Below, piece after piece: positions 9,808 to 18,526 of a stretch of DNA of 64,000 nucleotides (position 1 is the stretch's first letter; each line of letters begins with the position of its first letter). The stretch is from CALXXL01 sp034926605. Lineage in GTDB: Bacteria; Verrucomicrobiota; Lentisphaeria; Victivallales; Victivallaceae. The stretch spans positions 1-64,000 of the forward strand of contig JAYFQV010000006.1 of NCBI GenBank assembly GCA_034926605.1. Direction: 5' to 3'. The notes under the pieces were generated by a model, which was given only the letters and a program-made list of their open reading frames with translations, ran no database searches and was not told the origin of the DNA. A program made the translations under genes and the position numbers.

Positions 9808-11620
9808 CTGTGCGGCCGCCTTGGTTACAACCATGTTCTACTTCACGCCGATCATGTTATGCGCGGCAATACTCACCCCCCAGGCGTTCAAAATGAACGC
9901 CGCTTTGCTGTTGACTGCCGGACTTGCGGTTTTCATGGTGATGTGGCGGGTAGCACTGCTGTTCGATTCGGCGCGTTACTATCAGGCTCCTGCCACGTTG
10001 TTAACCATACTTTCATTGCCGGGAGCGTTGGTAATCGGCGCAGTCGCTTCAAGACTGCTGTCTTTTCTGCCGAAACGCCTCCATGTGAGATCCGGGTTTA
10101 TCGCGCTGGCACTGATCTCGACCATAACGGTAATAAGTATGGTGAAACTTGCTTATCTTGTACGCGGCAATGAGCTGACCACCATGGCGGAAACTTTGAA
10201 GAAACGCAATGCCGCGCCCGGAATGATTCATGACTTCTCAAGAGACGGCGGCCGTCTTGCATTCCTGATGGGCAATGGCTGGCGATGTGCTCTTTCCGGA
10301 CCAGACGGCATCGATCCGAATTCATGGAACGCCGTGTTCGATTTTATTGATTCTACTCCGCTGGCCGAAAATGACCGCATCATGATACGCCGCCCGGCAT
10401 CCGAACCGGTCGATGTTTTCGAACATGCGCTCCGAACCGCCTACCGCATATTTCCGTTCGAACAGGAAGCGGAATGCGTCATCGGCCATAATCGGCTGCA
10501 ATTGTATCGTTACACCGGCGAACTCACCTTGGGATCACGCCCGGTGCGAATGCCGGGAACGGGTGAAGTTTTGATTCCCAACAGTGGCGTTATAGACATA
10601 GCTTCGTTGCTGGCAAGCGACAAAAATACGACGCCGCTGATTCCAACTTTTGAAAATCTTGACCGCGGAGTAATCGATAATGGCCGACTGACAATAACCG
10701 GGCTGCGCACTGGAAAAGGTTTTTCCATGGTGATCCGCAACCGACAGTTGTTTCCAGTTGAGCGAATTGAATTCGTCCGTGATGGCAACGATTGGCGCAT
10801 CTCCGGAACTGCGTCCGCATTCGTTGCCGCAAAAACCGTTGACGATCCGGCCGACGCCCCCATAAATACCGAAATACTCCGCCCTGCCGACCTCGGAAAC
10901 GAAATTGAAGTATTACTTCTCAATGATTCTCGGCTGCAACGCAAATCCCTCGCTGCCGGCTTGGAGCGCGATCTGAAGAAGATTGGAATCAAGGCAAAAG
11001 TTACGGAACCGCTTCCACCGGATGATGAATATTTTCTCTGCTACAGTTACGCCATGAATTCCACCGGTTCGCGCTCACATGCCCCCACCACACTCTTCGG
11101 CGGTTCCGAACCAGACTTCAACACTTTCTTAAAACGAGTTGGTCTTGCTGACCATAAGTTCGACTTGATTGTGGTGAACTTCGGCATGCAAGATCTGCTA
11201 GGAGCATCCCATTTACTGCCGTGGCCGCCGCTGGCGGAACCGATAGGGGCGTTTGCAAAAAAACTGTTCGCCAATATCGCCAAAGATCATCCAGGGGCAG
11301 CACTATTGGTGACTCTTCCACCGGCGACATATCCGCTGCCCGGGGGGCCACGTCGTCCTGATATCTTCGGCTCCGCCGAGCTGGAACGAGCCCGTACGCC
11401 GTTCAACGCAATGATTGCCCAGGCCGCCCGACCTTACGCAAACCTGATACTGCCGATGGCTGGATTCGATGCGGAAGACTATGTCCCGCAGACCACGGAA
11501 TCAAATGACCAATACTATTTTCCCCCTTATGAACTTTCCGCTCATGGTGTAGATAAACAAGCAAAAAAACTGGCGGAGGCCATCAAGGCGCTCAAGACCG
11601 CCGGAGGAACCGATAAATGA
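9791..11620 (+). CDS. C-terminal part of the GT-C glycosyltransferase with an SGNH-hydrolase-like tail
   Basis: 609 residues. The first ~130 form three to four transmembrane helices that would complete the preceding frame. A periplasmic region follows, then about residues 375-600 read as an SGNH/GDSL-like domain: a block I-like LLLNDSRLQ, a block III-like VVNFGMQDLL, and a final SAHGVDKQAK that could supply the catalytic His. Such a tail could be an O-acyl esterase or transferase acting on the polysaccharide. Possible starts are GTG 9791 or ATG 9800, both inside the preceding frame. If the two frames are joined the protein is about 858 residues. Function of the tail is inferred from weak motifs only. 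Confidence 0.6.
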   Translation: MTKMYDCAAALVTTMFYFTPIMLCAAILTPQAFKMNAALLLTAGLAVFMVMWRVALLFDSARYYQAPATLLTILSLPGALVIGAVASRLLSFLPKRLHVRSGFIALALISTITVISMVKLAYLVRGNELTTMAETLKKRNAAPGMIHDFSRDGGRLAFLMGNGWRCALSGPDGIDPNSWNAVFDFIDSTPLAENDRIMIRRPASEPVDVFEHALRTAYRIFPFEQEAECVIGHNRLQLYRYTGELTLGSRPVRMPGTGEVLIPNSGVIDIASLLASDKNTTPLIPTFENLDRGVIDNGRLTITGLRTGKGFSMVIRNRQLFPVERIEFVRDGNDWRISGTASAFVAAKTVDDPADAPINTEILRPADLGNEIEVLLLNDSRLQRKSLAAGLERDLKKIGIKAKVTEPLPPDDEYFLCYSYAMNSTGSRSHAPTTLFGGSEPDFNTFLKRVGLADHKFDLIVVNFGMQDLLGASHLLPWPPLAEPIGAFAKKLFANIAKDHPGAALLVTLPPATYPLPGGPRRPDIFGSAELERARTPFNAMIAQAARPYANLILPMAGFDAEDYVPQTTESNDQYYFPPYELSAHGVDKQAKKLAEAIKALKTAGGTDK

Positions 11621-12483
11621 ACGAAACCGGACGCATAGCAGTGCTTATGACCTGTTTCAATCGGGTGGCCAAGACTATTGCCTGTCTGCGCAATCTCACA
11701 GCCCAAAAGCTCCCAGACGGCTGGTCTTTGCAAATTTTCCTGGTTGATGACGCTTCGCCGGACGGAACCGGCGAGATCGTAAAGAAAGAATTCCCGGATG
11801 TCACGGTAATCCGCGGTACCGGGTCTTTATACTGGTGCGGCGGCATGCGCCGTGCCTGGTCCGCTGCCAAGGAGGATTTCGACTACTATTTGTGGCTCAA
11901 CGACGACACCATTCTGTTTGACGGCGCATTGGAAAATTTGCTGGCGGACTACGCTGCCGCCACCGCTTCAGGTTGCGACGGCGTAATCACCGTAGCCTGT
12001 CTCAATCCCGCCACCGGTCACTTCACTTATGGCGGCAAAGACGCCTCCGGCAACCCGGTTGAGCCGGATGGGACCATCCGACAATGCAGGTTCATAAACG
12101 GCAACTGCGTACTGGTGCCGTTGGCGGTGTACCGGAAAATCGGTGGATTGTCCGATCGTTTCACCCATGGCATAGGCGATTTTGAATATGGTCTCAGAGC
12201 ATTGAAGAACGGGTTCCATTGTTGGACCACTCATGAGTATCTGGCCAGTTGTTCGCGTAATCCGCCGGCAACCTGGAGCAATCCATCCACTCCGTTATTC
12301 AAGCGATTTAGACTTCTATATGGAGTAAGGGGCCTGAATCTTATGGAATATTTGATTTTTCTTCGAGCTTACCCGGAAAATAAAAATTGGTTTGCTTTTT
12401 TCATAAAAATGAATTTGAGGGCGTTATTCCCGGGCATCTACGCGCATCTGAAACGTGCCGCTACCGGAAAAGAAATGGACTGA
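11617..12483 (+). CDS. Glycosyltransferase family 2 (GT-A), rhamnosyltransferase-like
   Basis: A 288-residue cytoplasmic GT-A enzyme. It has the N-terminal VLMTCFNRVAKT nucleotide-binding strand, FLVDDASPDGT, and the metal-binding D-x-D-like WLNDDTILF near residues 92-100. GTGSLYWCGGMRRAW is typical of the WcaA/RfbF-type GT2 group. It likely adds one sugar of the repeat unit. Its ATG overlaps the preceding stop by four bases, and the next gene starts six bases after its stop. Confidence 0.85.
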   Translation: MNETGRIAVLMTCFNRVAKTIACLRNLTAQKLPDGWSLQIFLVDDASPDGTGEIVKKEFPDVTVIRGTGSLYWCGGMRRAWSAAKEDFDYYLWLNDDTILFDGALENLLADYAAATASGCDGVITVACLNPATGHFTYGGKDASGNPVEPDGTIRQCRFINGNCVLVPLAVYRKIGGLSDRFTHGIGDFEYGLRALKNGFHCWTTHEYLASCSRNPPATWSNPSTPLFKRFRLLYGVRGLNLMEYLIFLRAYPENKNWFAFFIKMNLRALFPGIYAHLKRAATGKEMD

Positions 12484-12488
12484 ATCGA

Positions 12489-13616
12489 ATGAGAATACTA
12501 ATCATACAACCTGGAATCGGCAGTTATCGTGTTGATTTCTTAAATGCTTTGGCTAAAAAAGCGGAGTTAAAGGTAATCTATTTCTACGACCACTCGAGCG
12601 GCCAGACTTTTACCAACTCTCCGGTTGATCAGTTAATCGATTGCAAGGTGGAAAAGCTTGATGGAGGCTTCGATCTGCGCGGTTATTATCCGATACGCCC
12701 CGGAATTAGAAAGGCTATTGAGGAATTTGCTCCGGATGTTGTGGTTTCGCATGAATACAACACCATTACTCTGCAGGTATGGCTGTGCCACCGACTGGCA
12801 AAGAAACGGTGGAAATTGTTCATCTGGACCAGCGACTCCGCGCAGATGGCTTTGGCATGCCGGGGGCTGCGACGCCTGGCGCGCGACTTCTTCTGCAAAA
12901 GAGCCGATGCGGTGATGGTATACTCTGATCCGGTGGCAGAGGCCTACCGGAAAGTGACAACGCTGCCGCCTGAAAAAATAACAGTTTGTACCAATATCCA
13001 GTCCGCAACAAAATTACGGAGCAATGCACAGATAGCGTTGCCGTTGGCTCAAGAGATATATAAAAAGCTCAAACTCGAGAGCAAAAAAGTATTTCTGTTC
13101 ATCGGACGGCTCAGCCCGGTAAAAAACCTTCCAATGCTGTTCCGGGCTTTCGCGGTGGCAGCTCCGTCCGATGCGATTCTTCTAATAGTAGGATCCGGAG
13201 AGCTCGAAACGGAACTGGAACAACTCAGGGGCGATCTCAAAATGGAATCACGCATAGTCATGTGCGGGCGGGCGGAGGGCTTGAACCTGTCAGCATACTA
13301 TAACCTGGCAGAAACGTTGGTACTGCCGAGCTTAAGCGAACCCTTCGGCGCGGTTGTAAATGAAGCCCTGGCTGTTGGTTTGCGTGTGATTCTTACTGAA
13401 ATTGCAGGTGCCAAGGTTCTGATTACTTCGAATCTTCAAGGTCGACTGATCAATCCACAAAGCCAAAAATCGTTAGAATCTGCCATCGAAGCCGAAGCAA
13501 GAGAGATGGCGCCGTCTTTCCCCTCTACGCTGCGTACCAATCTTCTTACATGCGACCTTCCGGAATGTGTGGATAACTTTATGGACTTTTGCAATAGGAG
13601 TTTGTCAGAATCATGA
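12489..13616 (+). CDS. Glycosyltransferase family 4 (GT-B)
   Basis: A 375-residue GT-B protein. The N-terminus (MRILIIQPGIGSYRVDFLNALA) carries a YRVDFLNALA segment typical of GT4 enzymes. The C-terminal domain shows FIGRLSPVKNLPMLFRAF and the E-x7-E region PSLSEPFGAVVNEALAVGL. A longer in-frame reading starts at 12387 but lies inside the GT2 gene and adds 34 non-homologous residues, so the ATG at 12489 is chosen. The donor sugar is unknown. Confidence 0.85.
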   Translation: MRILIIQPGIGSYRVDFLNALAKKAELKVIYFYDHSSGQTFTNSPVDQLIDCKVEKLDGGFDLRGYYPIRPGIRKAIEEFAPDVVVSHEYNTITLQVWLCHRLAKKRWKLFIWTSDSAQMALACRGLRRLARDFFCKRADAVMVYSDPVAEAYRKVTTLPPEKITVCTNIQSATKLRSNAQIALPLAQEIYKKLKLESKKVFLFIGRLSPVKNLPMLFRAFAVAAPSDAILLIVGSGELETELEQLRGDLKMESRIVMCGRAEGLNLSAYYNLAETLVLPSLSEPFGAVVNEALAVGLRVILTEIAGAKVLITSNLQGRLINPQSQKSLESAIEAEAREMAPSFPSTLRTNLLTCDLPECVDNFMDFCNRSLSES

Positions 13617-14860
13617 GCAAAGTTTTGAATGTTCTGGCATCGGTCTACGCCTGCGGGCCCGAATGGGGTTCTGAAGTCGGCATGGGATGGAACTGGGTTC
13701 GGTCGCTCTCAAAACAGTGCCGCCTTACCGTAATCACCGAATCCGGGTTTCGCGAGTCGATCGAGCGCGCCGGAACCGCACCGTTCGAAGGTGGATACGT
13801 ACCGGAATTTCATTATATCGACATTGGGCCGACTGCCCGCGACTATTTCTGGCGCCAAGGCGCCTGGCGCTTCTACCCGCACTACCGCCGGTGGCAGGAA
13901 CAGGCGTTCGAACTTGCGGAAAAACTGCTGATGGAAAAAGAGTTCGACTTGGTTCACCAGCTTAATATGGTCGGCTACCGGGAGCCTGGCTATCTGTGGC
14001 GTCTGCCGATGGAAATACCGCTGGTGTGGGGGCCTTTCTCCGGCTTCAACAATCCGCCAAAAACATTCTATCCGTCGCTGGGTATGAGGTCTGGAACGAA
14101 GTGCATGCTGAAAAATATAATAAATTTGGTGCAGCGCCGTTACATGCAGCGGGTGCAGAACATGCTCGGCCGCGCCAACGCACTGGTGGCGGCCACCCCC
14201 GCCGACCGCCGGATAGTTTCAATGCTCTGCGGGCGCTCCAGCATGCTGATTCCAGAAACCGGAGTCTCCCAACTTTCTCCTTCAGTACACGCGCCGGAAA
14301 AAACCCTGAAAGTTGCGTGGTGTGGTGTTTTCGAAGCGCGAAAAGCGCTGGATTTGGGACTGAGGGCGCTGGCCGAGCTTAAAAGACGCAATGTAAAAAT
14401 CAAACTTACGATCATAGGTTCCGGTGGATTGGAGAAGTCATGGCGGAACCTTGCGCGCCGGTTGGGTGTCGATAAGATGTGCGAGTGGACCGGAAAGGTC
14501 GATCACGATACCTGTTTGGACATTATGGCAAAGCAGGATATTTTTATGTTTACCAGTTGGCTGGAAGCTTCCAGCACGGTGGTGATGGAGGCGCTTTCAC
14601 TGGGGCTGCCGGTGGTTTGCCATGACGCCTGCGGCATGGCGGCGGCGGTTACCGGAAAATGCGGTATAAAAATCCCGATTGAAAAGCCGGACGTAAGCGT
14701 GTCCGGTTTTGCGAATGCGTTGGAAAATCTGGCCAACAGTCCGGAAAAAGTGAAGGAACTTTCTGTGGGAGCCGCCGAGCGCGCCACGGAGTTGACCTAT
14801 GAAAACGCCGCCGCGCGAATGGTCAAACTATACCAGGTGGTACTGGAGGACAAACGATGA
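13613..14860 (+). CDS. Glycosyltransferase family 4 (GT-B)
   Basis: A 415-residue GT4 enzyme. The N-terminal GPEWGSEVGMGWNWVRSL segment is the glycine-rich donor/acceptor loop of this group. The C-terminal half has WCGVFEARKALDLGLRAL, WTGKVDHD and SWLEASSTVVMEALSLGLPVV, where the second Glu of the E-x7-E motif is in MEALSLG. Its start codon overlaps the previous stop (ATGA), and its stop overlaps the acyltransferase start in the same way. Confidence 0.85.
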   Translation: MSKVLNVLASVYACGPEWGSEVGMGWNWVRSLSKQCRLTVITESGFRESIERAGTAPFEGGYVPEFHYIDIGPTARDYFWRQGAWRFYPHYRRWQEQAFELAEKLLMEKEFDLVHQLNMVGYREPGYLWRLPMEIPLVWGPFSGFNNPPKTFYPSLGMRSGTKCMLKNIINLVQRRYMQRVQNMLGRANALVAATPADRRIVSMLCGRSSMLIPETGVSQLSPSVHAPEKTLKVAWCGVFEARKALDLGLRALAELKRRNVKIKLTIIGSGGLEKSWRNLARRLGVDKMCEWTGKVDHDTCLDIMAKQDIFMFTSWLEASSTVVMEALSLGLPVVCHDACGMAAAVTGKCGIKIPIEKPDVSVSGFANALENLANSPEKVKELSVGAAERATELTYENAAARMVKLYQVVLEDKR

Positions 14861-15444
14861 TGAACAACGGATTCCAGAATGTGCGCCCGGGGCGCGGCAC
14901 CATCATGCTGGGGCTGCGCGCCGCGGCCAACCGGCTGCGCAGTTTCCTGTTTTTCAATCTCAAAGCACCGTGGGTCAAACGATCGGGAATGACCAGAATA
15001 CCTTGGGGCACCGTTATGTGGTCGCCGCACCGCGATGTGAAAATGGGCCACCATATCCAGTTCGGCCACGGTTGTGTTGTGGAGTGTGATGTGGAATTCG
15101 GCAACTATGTGATGGTTGCGCGCGGCGTGGCATTCGTCGGACGCGATGACCACCGAATAGACGTGCTAGGCCGCGAGATATGGAACTCCGGCCGCGGCGA
15201 CACACATAAGACATTTGTGGGAAACGACGTATGGATCTGTCACAACTCGACGATAATCGCGGGAATACGTATTGGGGACGGCGCAATCGTCGCCGCAGGA
15301 TCGGTGGTGGTAAAAGACGTCGAACCATACTCCATCGTCGGGGGGAATCCGGCCAGATTCATCAGGGCACGGTTCGAACCGGAACAGTTGGCCAAGCATC
15401 TCAAACTTATGGCAGATAAGCAACAAATTTCAAACAACTTATGA
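14857..15444 (+). CDS. Hexapeptide-repeat (LbH) O-acyltransferase
   Basis: A 195-residue left-handed beta-helix protein. Hexapeptide repeats are clear in the C-terminal half (VGNDVWICHNSTIIAGIRIG, then DGAIVAAGSVVVKDV, then YSIVGGNPARFI), as in CatB/WcaF/NodL-type acetyltransferases; the terminal GNPAR loop binds acetyl-CoA. It probably O-acetylates a sugar of the polysaccharide. Two adjacent ATGs (14857, 14860) are possible starts. Four-base overlaps join it to both neighbours. Confidence 0.85.
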   Translation: MMNNGFQNVRPGRGTIMLGLRAAANRLRSFLFFNLKAPWVKRSGMTRIPWGTVMWSPHRDVKMGHHIQFGHGCVVECDVEFGNYVMVARGVAFVGRDDHRIDVLGREIWNSGRGDTHKTFVGNDVWICHNSTIIAGIRIGDGAIVAAGSVVVKDVEPYSIVGGNPARFIRARFEPEQLAKHLKLMADKQQISNNL

Positions 15445-16226
15445 TAAAGTATAAGATTCACGACGTCTATGTTCGCGGCAGCAACCTGCCGGCCGCGCTG
15501 GACGAGTTCGAATGCGTGGTCAAGAGCGGACGGCGCACATTCGTGGTGTTTCTTGAAGCCAATTTGCTATACTCCCTGCTGACCGTCAAGGGTTTGGCGG
15601 AGGTAATCAACAAGGCCGGATATATCTTCCCGGACGGAACCGCGATCGCCAAGGCGGTATTGATGCGCCATAAGAAAAACATATCCAGGATCCCGGGGCC
15701 GACCTTTATGCTGCGTGCCTGCGAGCACGGTCAGAAACTCAAATGGCGTCACTTCTTCTACGGTGGAGCACCGGAGGTAGCCGAAAAACTGGTGGCAAAG
15801 CTCACAGCCGACTATCCGGATATGATCGTAGCCGGTGTTTATTCGCCGCCGTTCCGCAAGATCAAGGACAACGCGCTGGACATTCCCCCCGAAGAGGATG
15901 CCGCCGAAATCAAAATGATAAATGAAGCCCGGCCCGATTTTGTCTGGGTCGGCCTCGGCGGCCCCAAACAGGAATACTGGATGTACTCCCATCTCGGGAA
16001 AATCGACGCGCCACTTATGCTGGGCGTCGGCGCCGCGTTCGATTTTCACTCCGGCAACCGGCCGTGGGCGCCCAAAATTGTGCGCATGGTCGGTCTGGAA
16101 TGGCTATATCGCATGTGTTCAGGCGGCAAGGCAACGTTCAAACGGAATGTCCGCTGTGTTTCCGGTTCCATGCTTCTGCTTATCGAATATTTTATGAAAT
16201 ATGTACTTATGAGGTGGCATCCATGA
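15441..16226 (+). CDS. WecG/TagA/CpsF-family glycosyltransferase (GT26)
   Basis: A 261-residue member of the WecG/TagA/CpsF family, which transfer N-acetylmannosaminuronate, ManNAc or related sugars to a polyprenyl-linked acceptor. The catalytic-Asp motif is YIFPDGTAIAK. The family signatures FYGGAPEVAEKL, PDFVWVGLGGPKQE and LGVGAAFDFHSGNRPWAPKIV are all present, together with the C-terminal EWLYRM segment. It is the last polysaccharide-assembly gene of the operon and overlaps the secreted GH84-like gene by four bases. Confidence 0.93.
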   Translation: MIKYKIHDVYVRGSNLPAALDEFECVVKSGRRTFVVFLEANLLYSLLTVKGLAEVINKAGYIFPDGTAIAKAVLMRHKKNISRIPGPTFMLRACEHGQKLKWRHFFYGGAPEVAEKLVAKLTADYPDMIVAGVYSPPFRKIKDNALDIPPEEDAAEIKMINEARPDFVWVGLGGPKQEYWMYSHLGKIDAPLMLGVGAAFDFHSGNRPWAPKIVRMVGLEWLYRMCSGGKATFKRNVRCVSGSMLLLIEYFMKYVLMRWHP

Positions 16227-18352
16227 AAAAACAGTTGTTGGCGCTATGCGCCGCTTCGCTCGCACTCGCGGCGTCCGCCGCGGAAAATCTGCTCGGCGTA
16301 TCATTCCCGTCGCGGCCGAGCCGCTCCTTTTCAATGATATCCATGCCGGTTTCCGGCGTGGTATCAGTGACCGCCTCCGATCCGGCGGTTGCGGAGATGG
16401 TCGCCAAGATCGCATCTTTCGGAATCGAAGCCGAACGCGGCGGTTCCGATCTGATACTGAAACTGAAAAAAGATCCGTCTCTGCCGATACACGGGTACCG
16501 TATCGATTTCGCCGCTGAACCGGTCACCATTCATGCCTCCGATAACCGCGGTTTCTATTACGCCGCTGCGTCGCTTCGCCAGATGCTGCAACGCGGCAAA
16601 GACGGCCGGCTGTATTTGTCACACGCCCCTGAAGTGACCGACTTCCCGAAATGGACCGAACCCTGTGTGTCCGACATCATGAACAACGGCACTTTCAACA
16701 ATCTTCTCACCTTGGCCCGATACAAGATCGCCGGCATCTGCCTGCGCACCGAAGGCAACTGGCAGGATGAAAAATGGATGAAGGATATGGCTCCGGTGCT
16801 TGCCGACATCAAACGCTCAGCCGAACTCGACCTCTGCGATGTGGTCATCCAGATGCACCTGTTTCCCAAGGCGCAGCGACGCATGAACCTTGCCGATGAA
16901 TCCGACATCAAACTGATAACCGACCGGGTGCGCACCTTTGCCGAGAACGGCGTTAAAACCGTCATGATCGCGGTGGACGATCTCACACCCCGCGACGGCA
17001 AAACCTTCACCTACTTCACCGAACAGGAGAAAGCCAAGTTCGGCCCCAACGCCGGGCGCGGTCACGGTTATGTGATGAAACGGCTCTATGACTCGCTGCA
17101 CAACGATTTCCCCAACCTGCGGCTGATGATGGTCGTTGCCCCCTATGCCAGCGAAAACCACAACTCCCAGTATCCGGAAGTCCAGGAATATTTCCGCCAA
17201 TGGGGAAAGGCCGCCCCCGAACAAGTGTTCCTGGTCTGGACCGGACCCTATGTGTTCTCACCGGTCATCACTCGGGAAGAACAGGACAACATCAAGCAAT
17301 ATCTCTCCGGCCAGCGCATGATCGTGTTCGACAACAGCAACGGCGTAGCCGCCCCGATGCCGGTCTGGAACGGTATCCGCTTCCCCGGCATGGAGCGGGA
17401 AAGCGACGGCGTGGTGATCATCTGGGGTTCGTTTTTCCTGCGCCCGCTGGAGCGCATCTACTACCTGACCGCCATCGACTACTTTTGGGATCCCGAAAAC
17501 TATGACGCCGATCGCAGCTATACCCTTGCCGCCCACGAGCTTTTCGGTGCAGCCGCCGCCCAACCGCTTCTGCGGCTCCAGAAAGCCTTCCAGGCCGTGG
17601 AAGCCGCGATGAGCACCACCGACCGCCGGGATTTCGCGCCGCTGCTGGCGGAATTCGAGTTGGCTCTGACCGCCGCCAAAAAGGTGACCGATGCCGAAGG
17701 AAAGCCGTTGCCGCTTGCACAGCTCGACGCGCCGCTGGCCGCAGCTCGCGAATTTCTGAACGGCGGCACCCGTAAGCTCGAAATATCCAAGGAAAAGCCG
17801 GCCGCCATCAAGCTGATCGATCGCAAAAACCCGAAAGATCCGGAGCCGACCGAAGTCACAATCGGCAACGACGGCGAAAATCTGCTGCTGCATTTCTACA
17901 TTCCGAACCCGGAACCGCCGGCCAAAACCGTCGCGCTTCCGCATGACGCACCGGTCTATCTGGCCGATGACTGCGTTGAAATGTTCATCCAGCCCTGCCG
18001 CCGCAAGGCGGTATGGCTCAATTCCGAACCGCCGTCGGACGGTTACGCCCATCTTGTGTTCGATTTTGCCGGGAACCGCTTCGACGAATACGGAGTCTCC
18101 TCGGGCTTCAATTACGACCCCCGCTGGGAAGTGCGTACCGCCCCCGCCAAGAACGGCTGGACTGCCGATGTAACAATACCCTTTGCGGCGTTCGAACGGT
18201 TCAAACCGTTCTTTGAACAACCCGGCCCCGGCGCCGAGTGGAAGATCAACCTTCACCGGGTAAACAATAAGACCGGCCAAGTGCAGTCGTGGGATGGCCG
18301 CGGCGACACTTTCCACGCGCCGCAGTTTTTCGGAGAACTGCTGTTCCAGTAA
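16223..18352 (+). CDS. Secreted GH84-like beta-N-acetylglucosaminidase with CBM9-like C-terminus
   Basis: A 709-residue exported protein (signal peptide MKKQLLALCAASLALAASAA). Residues about 30-135 form a GH20b/NAGase N-terminal-type domain (DNRGFYYAAASLRQML). The catalytic domain carries the Asp-Asp pair typical of GH84 at 252-253 (MIAVDDLTP) and the family segment VWTGPYVFSPVIT at 338-350. The last ~140 residues (NDGENLLLHFYIPNPEPP..., CVEMFIQP) resemble a CBM9-like carbohydrate-binding domain. The chosen ATG follows a GAGGTGG ribosome site; a longer in-frame start lies inside wecG. Coupling to the polysaccharide operon suggests processing of an exported glycan, although a scavenging role on host GlcNAc glycans is equally possible. 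Confidence 0.78.
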   Translation: MKKQLLALCAASLALAASAAENLLGVSFPSRPSRSFSMISMPVSGVVSVTASDPAVAEMVAKIASFGIEAERGGSDLILKLKKDPSLPIHGYRIDFAAEPVTIHASDNRGFYYAAASLRQMLQRGKDGRLYLSHAPEVTDFPKWTEPCVSDIMNNGTFNNLLTLARYKIAGICLRTEGNWQDEKWMKDMAPVLADIKRSAELDLCDVVIQMHLFPKAQRRMNLADESDIKLITDRVRTFAENGVKTVMIAVDDLTPRDGKTFTYFTEQEKAKFGPNAGRGHGYVMKRLYDSLHNDFPNLRLMMVVAPYASENHNSQYPEVQEYFRQWGKAAPEQVFLVWTGPYVFSPVITREEQDNIKQYLSGQRMIVFDNSNGVAAPMPVWNGIRFPGMERESDGVVIIWGSFFLRPLERIYYLTAIDYFWDPENYDADRSYTLAAHELFGAAAAQPLLRLQKAFQAVEAAMSTTDRRDFAPLLAEFELALTAAKKVTDAEGKPLPLAQLDAPLAAAREFLNGGTRKLEISKEKPAAIKLIDRKNPKDPEPTEVTIGNDGENLLLHFYIPNPEPPAKTVALPHDAPVYLADDCVEMFIQPCRRKAVWLNSEPPSDGYAHLVFDFAGNRFDEYGVSSGFNYDPRWEVRTAPAKNGWTADVTIPFAAFERFKPFFEQPGPGAEWKINLHRVNNKTGQVQSWDGRGDTFHAPQFFGELLFQ

Positions 18353-18400
18353 TATGATATCCCGATGGGCGGCAATCACGCCGCCCTGAAAAATCATCAA

Positions 18401-18438
18401 ACCGCAGCTGCCTTTACCGGTAGCGGCGGTATTTTTTT
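18401..18438 (+). terminator. Terminator of the polysaccharide operon
   Basis: A stem of ACCGC-GCTGCC paired with GGTAGC-GCGGT (one internal mismatch) is followed by seven T. It lies 50 bases after the GH84-like stop. A second perfect stem (GGGCGGC / GCCGCCC) sits just upstream at 18367-18386. The rest of 18353-18526 shows nothing else. Confidence 0.85.
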
Positions 18439-18526
18439 ATGAATGGACGTCGGAGCGAAATCGCCGGAGAATAGGAAATCGCAGCCGCCGGGCGGCGGAC
18501 GGAATTGCAAATTGCGAACGGCAGAA

